DNA of 64,000 nucleotides, taken from positions 54,900 to 118,899 of the forward strand of contig JANTGF010000001.1 in assembly GCA_024763075.1 (NCBI GenBank). The letters are read 5' to 3'. Within the stretch, counting starts at the first letter, position 1; each line of letters starts with the position of its first letter. The notes below the pieces were generated by a model. It was not told the origin of the DNA and did no database searches. It was given only the letters and a program-made list of their open reading frames with translations. Positions 45,263 through 52,961 of the stretch are shown in pieces. This stretch comes from Bacteroidales bacterium. GTDB lineage: Bacteria > Bacteroidota > Bacteroidia > Bacteroidales > VadinHA17. The position numbers and the translations under genes were made by a program.

Positions 45263-45805
45263 TTATGGAAAAATTTTTGAACCATCAGGTTGATAAACCC
45301 ATTTAAAAGTAACTTCAGCAAAAGGTTCATTGTTTTTTATAGATGTGTTTACTTTTACAATAAGTAGTTTTGCATACTTTTTATTCCTTGTTTTGAATAC
45401 CCAAACCTGGTTTTCCCGTACAGGTTTCGCGAAAGGAATAAAAGTGGTAATATCCACTTCTTTATAATTATTGAAAAAGTCCAGGGCTTCTCCGGAAGAA
45501 GGGAAAGTACCTGCAAGTCCAAAAGATTCCAGAGGGTTTTCTGTGTCGAGGTATGCATAAACATCATCCGTTATCGGGTCTGTATCCGGTAAAACCATAA
45601 AATCCGGTTTGCTTGCTGAGCTTGCAGGATTGTATAAAACTACATTGCCCGATTCAAATGAAAACCCCTGTACAGAATAAGTTAGTCCGTCAAGTATGAG
45701 CTCGGAATTCAAGGTATTCTCCCCGGATGTTTTATCTTTATTATCCTTATTGCAACCATTAAGTAAAAAGACAACCAGAATCAATGTGAAAATTGTTTTT
45801 ATCAT
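45263..45805 (-). CDS. Uncharacterised lipoprotein
   Basis: A 180-residue protein with signal peptide and lipobox LLNGC (Cys18), followed by a Lys/Asn/Asp-rich spacer and a beta-rich body (ELILDGLTYSVQGFSFESGN, TFKWVYQPDG). I recognise no family. It is encoded just before the LuxE-like gene on the same strand. The 160-base gap between it and the pgk stop shows no gene; no clear -7 box was found. Confidence 0.8.
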   Translation of the reverse strand: MIKTIFTLILVVFLLNGCNKDNKDKTSGENTLNSELILDGLTYSVQGFSFESGNVVLYNPASSASKPDFMVLPDTDPITDDVYAYLDTENPLESFGLAGTFPSSGEALDFFNNYKEVDITTFIPFAKPVRENQVWVFKTRNKKYAKLLIVKVNTSIKNNEPFAEVTFKWVYQPDGSKIFP

Positions 45806-45965
45806 GATCTATTGTTCTTTAAAAGATTAAATTAATAATTATATGCATAAACATTAAAGTATATTTATTTACATACCAAAAACGGGCAATCCCCTTTTGA
45901 GATGGTTGCCGGGGAAATAATATAGCAAACATTGTACCAGAATTGACCTGAATAATAAAGCCGGT

Positions 45966-47156
45966 TTATTCCTTAATGGCTGCAATACCGGGCAGAACTT
46001 TTCCTTCCATATATTCAAGCATGGCGCCTCCTCCGGTTGAAACATAGCTTACACTGTCCTTAAGCTTATATTTATTTATGGCTGCAACTGAGTCTCCACC
46101 TCCAATCAGACTGAATGCGCCTTTTGAGGTAGCTTCTGCAATGGCTTCTGCAATACTTTTTGTGCCTGTCTGGAAAGAACTCATCTCAAAAACACCCATC
46201 GGGCCGTTCCAGAGGATGGTTTTAGAGGTATGAATTACTTCTTTCAGTTTTGTGATGGTTTCAGGTCCGATATCCAGTCCCATCCAGCCTTCAGGGATAT
46301 CATCTGTAGCTGTAGTCTGAGTATTGGCTTCATTGTCAAACTTATCAGCGATAACATTATCGGTTGGAATGATAAGATTTACATTTTTTTCTTTGGCTTT
46401 TTTAATCAGCTCTGTTGCCAGGTAAAGCTTATCTTCTTCTACAATTGAATTTCCGGTTTTCCCACCAAGGGCCTTGATGAAAGTATAAGTCATTCCACCA
46501 CCAATAATAAGGTTATTGACCCTCTCCAGCAGATTCTCAATAAGTAGAATTTTGTCAGAAACCTTTGCTCCTCCCATTATTGCGGTAAATGGTTTTGCAG
46601 GATTATTCAGTACTTTATCCATGTTTGTCAGCTCTTTTTCAATCAGATAGCCAAAAGCTTTTTCATGCGGGAAAAACTTTGCTACAATAGTAGTGGAGGC
46701 ATGGGCCCTGTGGGCTGTCCCAAAGGCATCATTGATGTAAACATCTGCAAGCTTTGCCAGTTCCCCGGAGAATTCTTCATCTCCTTTTTTTTCTTCTTTG
46801 TGAAAACGGAGATTTTCAAGTAATAATACATCTCCGGGCTTTAAAGCCTTTGCCTTTTCCTGCGTCTTTTCTCCAATACAGTCTTCGGCAAACTGTACTT
46901 CTTTTCCAACCAGCTCAGCAAGGTGAGGTACGATGTGCTTCAAAGAGAATTTTAATTCATAAGCATCTTTCGGCCTGCCCAGATGCGACATCAGAATAGG
47001 AGATCCTCCGGAGGAGATGACTTTTTGAATGGTTGGTAAAGCTGCCCGGATACGGGTGTCATCAGCAATTTCAAACTTGTCATTTAAAGGGACATTAAAG
47101 TCAACTCTGATTAAAACTTTTTTACCTGAAAGAATAAGATCGTCAATGGTTCTCAT
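45966..47156 (-). CDS. pgk: Phosphoglycerate kinase
   Basis: Glycolytic enzyme that makes ATP from 1,3-bisphosphoglycerate. Family motifs are [46 protein letters not shown] and the C-terminal GGGDSVAA. The ATG at 47156 (MRTIDDL) gives 396 residues, as usual. An in-frame TTG at 47204 lies inside the -7 box and is not the start. Confidence 0.96.
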   Translation of the reverse strand: MRTIDDLILSGKKVLIRVDFNVPLNDKFEIADDTRIRAALPTIQKVISSGGSPILMSHLGRPKDAYELKFSLKHIVPHLAELVGKEVQFAEDCIGEKTQEKAKALKPGDVLLLENLRFHKEEKKGDEEFSGELAKLADVYINDAFGTAHRAHASTTIVAKFFPHEKAFGYLIEKELTNMDKVLNNPAKPFTAIMGGAKVSDKILLIENLLERVNNLIIGGGMTYTFIKALGGKTGNSIVEEDKLYLATELIKKAKEKNVNLIIPTDNVIADKFDNEANTQTTATDDIPEGWMGLDIGPETITKLKEVIHTSKTILWNGPMGVFEMSSFQTGTKSIAEAIAEATSKGAFSLIGGGDSVAAINKYKLKDSVSYVSTGGGAMLEYMEGKVLPGIAAIKE

Positions 47157-47201
47157 GTGTGAAATATTTTTGTTTTTAATTAATTTACAAATTTGGAATT
47201 G

Positions 47202-47209
47202 CAAATTTA
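47202..47209 (-). promoter_or_regulatory. -7 box before pgk
   Basis: The minus strand reads TAAATTTG, matching TAnnTTTG, 45 bases before the pgk ATG. It is back to back with the holB -7 box (47288-47295) in the 157-base divergent gap. Confidence 0.5.
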
Positions 47210-47287
47210 CAAAGAAATACTTTGGAATAACAGTTCCATGATTAATTCTTTTTATATTTCACAGCTTACCACCGGAATATTTTTAAT

Positions 47288-47295
47288 TACCTTTG
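47288..47295 (+). promoter_or_regulatory. -7 box before holB
   Basis: TACCTTTG matches TAnnTTTG. The in-frame TTG at 47293 is part of this box, so the start is the ATG at 47314. Confidence 0.55.
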
Positions 47296-47313
47296 TTTTT
47301 TAAAATAACAATT

Positions 47314-48447
47314 ATGCAATTCAGGGATATTATTGGGCAGCAGGAAGTAAAAAGTAAACTTATTAATATGGTACGCGAGGAAAGGGTAAGCCATGGGTTG
47401 ATGCTTACCGGTGAAGAGGGTTATGGCGGGCTGGCTTTAAGCCTCGCTTTTGCACAGTATCTATTATGTGAGAATAAACAGGAAGATGAATCCTGTGGAG
47501 AATGTCCCCAGTGTCAGAAAGTTGCAAAACTCATTCATCCGGATCTGCATTTTGTTTTTCCGGTGACCACCACAAAGTCAAATACAAAGCCTGTAAGTGA
47601 TGACTTCCTGAAGGAATGGAGGGAAGCTTTACTTGATAATCCGTATATGAATTCTGCAAAGTGGTATAAATGGTTGGGGGTAGAGAATAAACAGGGAATG
47701 ATTTATACCCATGAAAGCAATAGCATCATTAAAAAGCTTAGTCTCAAAACTTTTGAGGGAGAGTACAAAGTAATGATCATCTGGCAGCCGGAAAGGATGA
47801 ATCCGGCCAGTGCCAATAAATTATTGAAAATTCTGGAGGAGCCACCAAAAAAGACTTTGTTTATTCTGGTTTCCCTGCAACCAGGAATGATTCTTCCAAC
47901 TTTATTGTCCAGGGTTCAGACTATCAGGATTCCACCCATTGACAACCAAAGTCTTTTTCAAAAACTGAAGGCTGATTTTGAAATGCCGGAAGAAGAATTG
48001 AAAAATATTACAAATATTTCGACTGGAAGTTTTTCTAAAGCCCTGGACTTTATACAATCTTCAGTAGAGCGGAATGTGAATTTTGAGGAGTTTAAAACCT
48101 GGATGCGTCTGTGTTTTAAGAAAGATGTGCTGGCCATTTTAGATTGGGTAGATCATATTGTAAAAACAGGCCGTGAAAAAGAAAAAGCATTTCTTATGTA
48201 TGCGCTTGAACTGGTCCGTGCTAATTTCCTTTTGAATAAAATGCCCGAACATAAAAATACACTGGTAAAACTGGCCCGTGATGAAGATGATTTTTCTGTC
48301 AGGTTCTCACCTTTTATTTCAGAAAAAAATATTTTTCTATTGACTCAGGAACTGGAGAAATCTATTACGGATATCGGATCTAATGCCTATGCAAAAGTTG
48401 TTTTTATGGATTTATCCATTAAAGTGATGGGTTTACTAAAAAAATAG
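47314..48447 (+). CDS. holB: DNA polymerase III delta' subunit
   Basis: Clamp-loader subunit with an AAA+ fold; 377 residues from ATG 47314. MQFRDIIGQQEVKSKLINMV opens the domain. The P-loop region reads TGEEGYGGLALSLA, without the GKT of an active ATPase, as is normal for delta'. Cysteines in CENKQEDESCGECPQC form the zinc module. ANKLLKILEEPP and PTLLSRVQTIRI are sensor-region segments. The following order, holB-ricT-gldH, is common in Bacteroidota. Confidence 0.92.
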   Translation: MQFRDIIGQQEVKSKLINMVREERVSHGLMLTGEEGYGGLALSLAFAQYLLCENKQEDESCGECPQCQKVAKLIHPDLHFVFPVTTTKSNTKPVSDDFLKEWREALLDNPYMNSAKWYKWLGVENKQGMIYTHESNSIIKKLSLKTFEGEYKVMIIWQPERMNPASANKLLKILEEPPKKTLFILVSLQPGMILPTLLSRVQTIRIPPIDNQSLFQKLKADFEMPEEELKNITNISTGSFSKALDFIQSSVERNVNFEEFKTWMRLCFKKDVLAILDWVDHIVKTGREKEKAFLMYALELVRANFLLNKMPEHKNTLVKLARDEDDFSVRFSPFISEKNIFLLTQELEKSITDIGSNAYAKVVFMDLSIKVMGLLKK

Positions 48448-48540
48448 TCTTTTCCTCCTTAGGTATTCAGTAATTTGAGAATTTTTAAAGCGATTAAGTT
48501 TAAATTTTAAAGGGAATACAAAGAAGTTGGATAAATTCAT

Positions 48541-48548
48541 TATTTTTG
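48541..48548 (+). promoter_or_regulatory. -7 box before ricT
   Basis: TATTTTTG matches TAnnTTTG, 68 bases before the ATG at 48617. The remaining 169-base gap after holB shows nothing else. Confidence 0.4.
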
Positions 48549-48616
48549 TTTTTTTCTATTTCTATATATTATCACCGGAAGCCTGACGAATTGCACCGGT
48601 TTATGAAAATTTGATT

Positions 48617-49774
48617 ATGAGTGATCAGATAAATGAGCACGGAAATGGTGTCTCTAAAAAATATAATTTTACTTCATTATTAATAGATTCGAATTTTAAA
48701 CTCCCTACATTTGACTGGCTGCATGATATTCCGGAAGGCCAGATGCATAATAAGTTGGTTGAGATTCGGTTCAAGAATACCCGGAAAGGTTTTTATCTTA
48801 ATGTAAACGACCTGCGATTAAAGAAAGGGGATTTTGTTGCTGTTGAAGCATCTCCCGGGCATGATATCGGAGTTGTTTCCCTTACAGGAGAGCTGGTGCT
48901 TGAACAAGTCAGGAAATATAACATTCAACCTGAAAGAACAGAGTTTAAAAAGGTTTACAGAAAGGCAAAGCCGGTTGATATAGAGAAATGGACCGAAGCA
49001 AAGAGCATGGAACATATTACCATGATCAAAGCCCGGAAAATTGCCTCCGACCTAAACCTGAAAATGAAAATAGGAGATGTAGAATATCAGGGTGATAAAA
49101 CCAAAGCAATTTTCTATTATATTGCCGAAGAACGGGTTGATTTTCGTGAACTGATAAGGGTCCTGGCAGAAACTTTCCGTATCAGGGTAGAGATGCGACA
49201 AATCGGTGCCCGGCAGGAGGCCGGCCGGATTGGAGGGATTGGGCCTTGTGGCAGGGAACTTTGCTGTTCCACCTGGATGACCAACTTCGTATCAGTTTCC
49301 ACAAGTGCAGCACGGTATCAGGATCTTTCTCTGAACCCACAAAAGCTGGCAGGCTTATGTGGAAAGTTAAAATGCTGCCTGAATTATGAACTGGATTGTT
49401 ACCTGGATGCCCAAAAGGATTTTCCGAATCCGGATATCCCGCTGGAAGTTGCAAATGGAACAGCTTATCATCAGAAAACGGATATTTTTAAGCGGGTCAT
49501 GTGGTATTCTTTTGATTCAAATACTGCTGTAAACACAGTGCCGGTGCCGGTTGAAAGAGTGAAGGAAATTCAAAAGATGAATAAAGAAGGGCTTAAGCCT
49601 GAAAGCCTGGTTGAAGAAGTAGTGGAAGATAATACAGCAGTAAAAGATTTTAATTATGATATGGACCTTGAAAGTCTGACAAGGTTTGATAAAAAGAAAA
49701 AGCGATTTCGTAAGAAAAAACGTAAGAAAAAACATGGGCAAAATTGGAGAAGAGAGAAAAAATCCGATAAATAG
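48617..49774 (+). CDS. PSP1/RicT domain protein
   Basis: A 385-residue cytoplasmic protein with the PSP1 C-terminal domain: EASPGHDIGVVSLTGELV, MRQIGARQEAGRIGGIGPCG and the cysteine cluster GPCGRELCCSTW ... GLCGKLKCCLNYELDCY (about residues 210-260). In B. subtilis the homologue YaaT/RicT binds Fe-S clusters as part of the Y-complex acting on RNA processing. The C-terminus is very Lys/Arg-rich. The start is the ATG 48617. The last 41 bases overlap gldH in another frame. Confidence 0.9.
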   Translation: MSDQINEHGNGVSKKYNFTSLLIDSNFKLPTFDWLHDIPEGQMHNKLVEIRFKNTRKGFYLNVNDLRLKKGDFVAVEASPGHDIGVVSLTGELVLEQVRKYNIQPERTEFKKVYRKAKPVDIEKWTEAKSMEHITMIKARKIASDLNLKMKIGDVEYQGDKTKAIFYYIAEERVDFRELIRVLAETFRIRVEMRQIGARQEAGRIGGIGPCGRELCCSTWMTNFVSVSTSAARYQDLSLNPQKLAGLCGKLKCCLNYELDCYLDAQKDFPNPDIPLEVANGTAYHQKTDIFKRVMWYSFDSNTAVNTVPVPVERVKEIQKMNKEGLKPESLVEEVVEDNTAVKDFNYDMDLESLTRFDKKKKRFRKKKRKKKHGQNWRREKKSDK

Positions 49775-50237
49775 AGCTTTTGGTTTACTGGTTATAGCTG
49801 GACTGTTACTTTTTACAGTTTCCTGTGATAGTAAAAGGGTCTTTGAAGCAAATGTTGAGATCCCTGATCAAAGCTGGAACAAAGATAAGGCAGTGGTTTT
49901 TTCACCACTAATTACAGATACAATTAATATTCAGAATGTGTACATAAACGTGAGGAATACAAGTAGTTATCAATTTAATAATCTTTTTTTATTTATTACT
50001 ACAACCTCACCTGCAGGTCAGTGGATACGGGATACTCTTGAGATACCTCTGGCAGACTCCAGAGGAAAATGGATGGGTAGCGGAATCGGAGATATTTTTT
50101 TTAACCGGAAAGCCTTTAAGAAAAAAATACGTTTTCCAATGGAAGGAAAATATACTTTTGAAATTCGCCATGGAATGCGACCCGCTGATCTGAAAGGCAT
50201 CCGGGATATCGGTCTGAGAATTGAAAAATCAAAATAA
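49734..50237 (+). CDS. gldH: Gliding motility lipoprotein GldH
   Basis: A 167-residue lipoprotein of the GldH family. Signal sequence with lipobox FTVSC; the mature part begins CDSKRVFEANVEIPDQSWNK, and FLFITTTSPAGQWIRDTLEI is characteristic. GldH is needed for gliding and T9SS function in Flavobacterium and is widespread in T9SS-bearing Bacteroidota, including non-gliders. The start at ATG 49734 lies within ricT; a more upstream ATG gives a Lys/Arg-rich extension that would disturb the signal peptide. Confidence 0.92.
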   Translation: MGKIGEERKNPINRAFGLLVIAGLLLFTVSCDSKRVFEANVEIPDQSWNKDKAVVFSPLITDTINIQNVYINVRNTSSYQFNNLFLFITTTSPAGQWIRDTLEIPLADSRGKWMGSGIGDIFFNRKAFKKKIRFPMEGKYTFEIRHGMRPADLKGIRDIGLRIEKSK

Positions 50238-50258
50238 CTTATTAAATCTTCTAGAAGC

Positions 50259-50969
50259 GTGGGAAAGGGAAAGCTTCGTAAATGGGCTGAAATGAAATCA
50301 TTTCAGAATGTGATTGAACCTGAATCCAAAGAGGTTTTTGGCAGAGATTTTCACCTGAAAGGGAATTGGGCAGAATCGTTTTTTAAGAATCCAAATCAAG
50401 TCAGTCTGGAGCTTGGATGCGGTAAGGGGGAATATACCCTTGGCCTCGCAAATGCTTTTCCTGAGAGGAATTTCCTGGGGGTCGACATAAAAGGTTCCAG
50501 GATATGGAGAGGTGCGAAAACGGCCATTGACCTGGGTTTGAAAAACGCTGGATTTCTTCGAACCCGCATCGAACTGATCCATTCTTTTTTCGGTCCGGGG
50601 GAAATTGAAGAAATATGGATTACATTTCCTGATCCTCAGCTTAAAAAAAAGAGGTGGGGCAAGCGTCTTACCTCCTCCTTTTTTCTTAATTCTTATAAAA
50701 CTTTTCTGAAACCTGGAGGAACCATACATTTGAAAACAGACAGTAAAGAATTATTTGATTATACCAAAGCCCTGCTTGTAAAAAATAATATGGAAATAAT
50801 TCATGCAACGGATGACCTTTACAATGAAAATCTTCCCTTCAAATTACTGGCTTTAAAAACGTACTATGAACAGAGATTTCTGGAAGAAGGAAAAAAAATA
50901 ACTTACATTTGTTTTAAACTTCCGGATAACAAAGAAATTATTGAACCTGATTTTGATGAAGAAGGATAG
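50259..50969 (+). CDS. trmB: tRNA (guanine-N7-)-methyltransferase
   Basis: SAM-dependent enzyme methylating G46 of tRNA. SAM motif SLELGCGKGEYTLGLA, NFLGVDIKGSRIWRG and the family signature TFPDPQLKKKRW are clear; 236 residues. The start is the GTG at 50259, because MGKGKLRKWAEM is conserved in Bacteroidota TrmB; the next ATG is 11 codons on. It overlaps the following gene by 14 bases. Confidence 0.95.
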   Translation: MGKGKLRKWAEMKSFQNVIEPESKEVFGRDFHLKGNWAESFFKNPNQVSLELGCGKGEYTLGLANAFPERNFLGVDIKGSRIWRGAKTAIDLGLKNAGFLRTRIELIHSFFGPGEIEEIWITFPDPQLKKKRWGKRLTSSFFLNSYKTFLKPGGTIHLKTDSKELFDYTKALLVKNNMEIIHATDDLYNENLPFKLLALKTYYEQRFLEEGKKITYICFKLPDNKEIIEPDFDEEG

Positions 50970-51288
50970 CTTTTTTGAAAAGGTTTATGAAGTAACGAGG
51001 CTTATTCCTTATGGCCGGGTTACCAGTTATGGTGCAATTGCTAATTTTTTGGGTACTGCAAGGTCAGCGCGTATGGTAGGCTGGGCTTTAAATAAAAGCT
51101 TCTCCTCCGGGGAATTTCTTCCTGCTCACAGGGTAGTGAACAAGCAGGGTATTTTAACGGGCAAACATCATTTTGGAACAGGAAGTAATATGAAACAATT
51201 ACTTGAAAATGAAGGAATTCATCTTGAAGGTGACAAGATTATTGATTTTGAGAAACTGTTTTGGGATCCCTCAAAGGAGTTATTGTAG
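50956..51288 (+). CDS. Alkyltransferase-like (ATL) MGMT-family protein
   Basis: A 110-residue protein with the O6-alkylguanine-binding winged helix: VTRLIPYGRVTSYGAIANFLG and ARMVGWAL (arginine finger). The PCHR active site is PAHR, so the acceptor Cys is absent. ATL proteins bind O6-alkylguanine and hand lesions to nucleotide excision repair instead of repairing them. Translation is coupled to trmB by a 14-base overlap. Confidence 0.88.
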   Translation: MKKDSFFEKVYEVTRLIPYGRVTSYGAIANFLGTARSARMVGWALNKSFSSGEFLPAHRVVNKQGILTGKHHFGTGSNMKQLLENEGIHLEGDKIIDFEKLFWDPSKELL

Positions 51289-51398
51289 AAATATTTGTTA
51301 AGGAGTATTACTCAGTTCTTTCCAGGGAGGAACAACTCATTTCCCTAAGATTATTTAAAAATTTAGATTGATTTTTCCGCTGTAACCTGAATAAGTGT

Positions 51399-51406
51399 TA
51401 TATTTG
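51399..51406 (+). promoter_or_regulatory. -7 box before mrp
   Basis: TATATTTG matches TAnnTTTG, 37 bases before the ATG at 51444. The 155-base gap before mrp holds nothing else recognised. Confidence 0.5.
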
Positions 51407-51443
51407 CAGAATTAATTTAAACTAAATAAAAGCAGGTAATAAA

Positions 51444-52577
51444 ATGAATATAACTGGTTCGCAGGTTCTGGAAGCATTAAAGGAAGTAAAACATCCTGAA
51501 AAAAATGCCGATCTGGTTTCGTTAAATATTGTACAGGATATTGTTGTTGAGGGGAATAAGATAAAGTTTACGCTTGTATTTCCCGGATCAACAGATCCTT
51601 TTGTAAACTCTCTAAAGAAAGCTTGTGTGCAGGCCATCCGAAGCAAATTTGGAGAAAGTGTGGATATAGATGGAAATATTGATCACAGGTTTGCAGTTGT
51701 CAGGAAAGAGCGTGAAATCCTTCCCGGAGTTAAAAATATTGTGGCCATTGCATCCGGTAAGGGAGGTGTGGGTAAATCCACTATTGCTGCAAATATGGCT
51801 GTAGCACTTTCCCGGCTCGGGTATAAAGCAGGTCTGATTGATGCCGACATTTACGGACCATCGGTACCGAAAATGCTTAAGCTGGAAGATGCCAGGCCTA
51901 TGGTTACAAAAATCAATAATAAGGATATGATTATCCCTGTTGAAAATTATGGAGTGAAAGTATTGTCAATAGGTTTTTTTATTAATCCCGATGATGCCCT
52001 TATCTGGAGAGGTCCCATGGCTACAAATGCCTTGAAACAATTAATTGACCAGGGTGACTGGGGAGAACTGGATTATCTTTTAATTGATTTGCCTCCCGGA
52101 ACCAGCGATATCCATTTAACGATGGTTCAGGAAGTTCCGGTTACAGGTGCGATCATCGTTAGTACACCTCAGGACGTCGCCTTAGCCGATGTAGTGAAAG
52201 GGATTTCCATGTTCAAAGGGGATAATATTAATGTTCCTGTTTTGGGCTTGGTTGAAAATATGGCTTGGTTCACACCTGCGGAATTACCGGATAATAAGTA
52301 TTATATTTTTGGAAAAGGCGGATGTGAAAAACTGGCAAAAGAGTATAATCTTCCACTTCTGCAGCAAATCCCAATCGTACAAAGTATCAGAGAGGCAGGA
52401 GATAGCGGAGAACCTTCCGCACTGGTTGAGAATTCACCTGTGGGACAGTCTTTTATTGAGCTGGCCAAACGAACGGTTGATGAAGTTGAAAAGAGAAACC
52501 AGCAGATGGAGCCTACTAAAAGGGTTGAAATTAAACACGAAACTACATTTAAGAAATATACACCTGGTAAGAATTAA
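51444..52577 (+). CDS. Mrp/ApbC/NBP35-family Fe-S cluster carrier ATPase
   Basis: A 377-residue protein: N-terminal MIP18/DUF59 domain (about 5-85), then a ParA-like P-loop domain with GKGGVGKST (105-113), DADIYGPSVPKML and DLPPGTSDIHLTMVQ. The CxxC that bridges the cluster in many Mrp proteins is missing: ENMAWFTPAELPDNKYYIFG replaces it, a form that recurs in Bacteroidota. Probably an Fe-S cluster assembly or delivery factor with the NifU-like protein encoded 2 bases downstream. Confidence 0.92.
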   Translation: MNITGSQVLEALKEVKHPEKNADLVSLNIVQDIVVEGNKIKFTLVFPGSTDPFVNSLKKACVQAIRSKFGESVDIDGNIDHRFAVVRKEREILPGVKNIVAIASGKGGVGKSTIAANMAVALSRLGYKAGLIDADIYGPSVPKMLKLEDARPMVTKINNKDMIIPVENYGVKVLSIGFFINPDDALIWRGPMATNALKQLIDQGDWGELDYLLIDLPPGTSDIHLTMVQEVPVTGAIIVSTPQDVALADVVKGISMFKGDNINVPVLGLVENMAWFTPAELPDNKYYIFGKGGCEKLAKEYNLPLLQQIPIVQSIREAGDSGEPSALVENSPVGQSFIELAKRTVDEVEKRNQQMEPTKRVEIKHETTFKKYTPGKN

Positions 52578-52579
52578 TT

Positions 52580-52849
52580 ATGGAGCAGTCTCAACAAATA
52601 GAATTGAAAGAAGTCGTATTAAAATCTCTCACAAAAGTAAGACCCTACCTTCATGCTGATGGTGGAGACATTGAGTTGGTAAAAATTTCGGTTGATAAAA
52701 TAGTTACGGTGAAGCTTACAGGTGCCTGCTCTGATTGCCCTCATCATTATCAGACACTCGCTGGAGTAGAGGAGGTAATAAAAAAGAATTCACCTGAAGT
52801 TATTAAGGTAATTTCAATTGATGAACGAAAAGAATTAAAAGACGAATAA
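52580..52849 (+). CDS. NifU C-terminal-domain Fe-S scaffold protein
   Basis: An 89-residue protein made up of the NifU/NfuA C-terminal domain: RPYLHADGGDIELV and GACSDCPHHYQTLAGVEEVI with C50 and C53, which ligate a bridging [4Fe-4S] cluster. It starts 2 bases after the mrp stop, which strongly suggests one functional unit. Confidence 0.95.
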   Translation: MEQSQQIELKEVVLKSLTKVRPYLHADGGDIELVKISVDKIVTVKLTGACSDCPHHYQTLAGVEEVIKKNSPEVIKVISIDERKELKDE

Positions 52850-52937
52850 AACAAGCTTTTGCCCGCATATTACTTTTATTGTACAACCGGACTGTAATTT
52901 CTTCAATCTGTCATAAAAAATATTATGCTTTTTATAA

Positions 52938-52945
52938 TATCTTTG
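52938..52945 (+). promoter_or_regulatory. -7 box before porW
   Basis: TATCTTTG matches TAnnTTTG, 16 bases before the TTG start at 52962. Confidence 0.45.
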
Positions 52946-52961
52946 GCATTTCAAAGTTTAT

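Noticed and set aside
50956..51288. Active O6-methylguanine-DNA methyltransferase
   Set aside because: The acceptor Cys of PCHR is Ala (PAHR), so it is an alkyltransferase-like protein.
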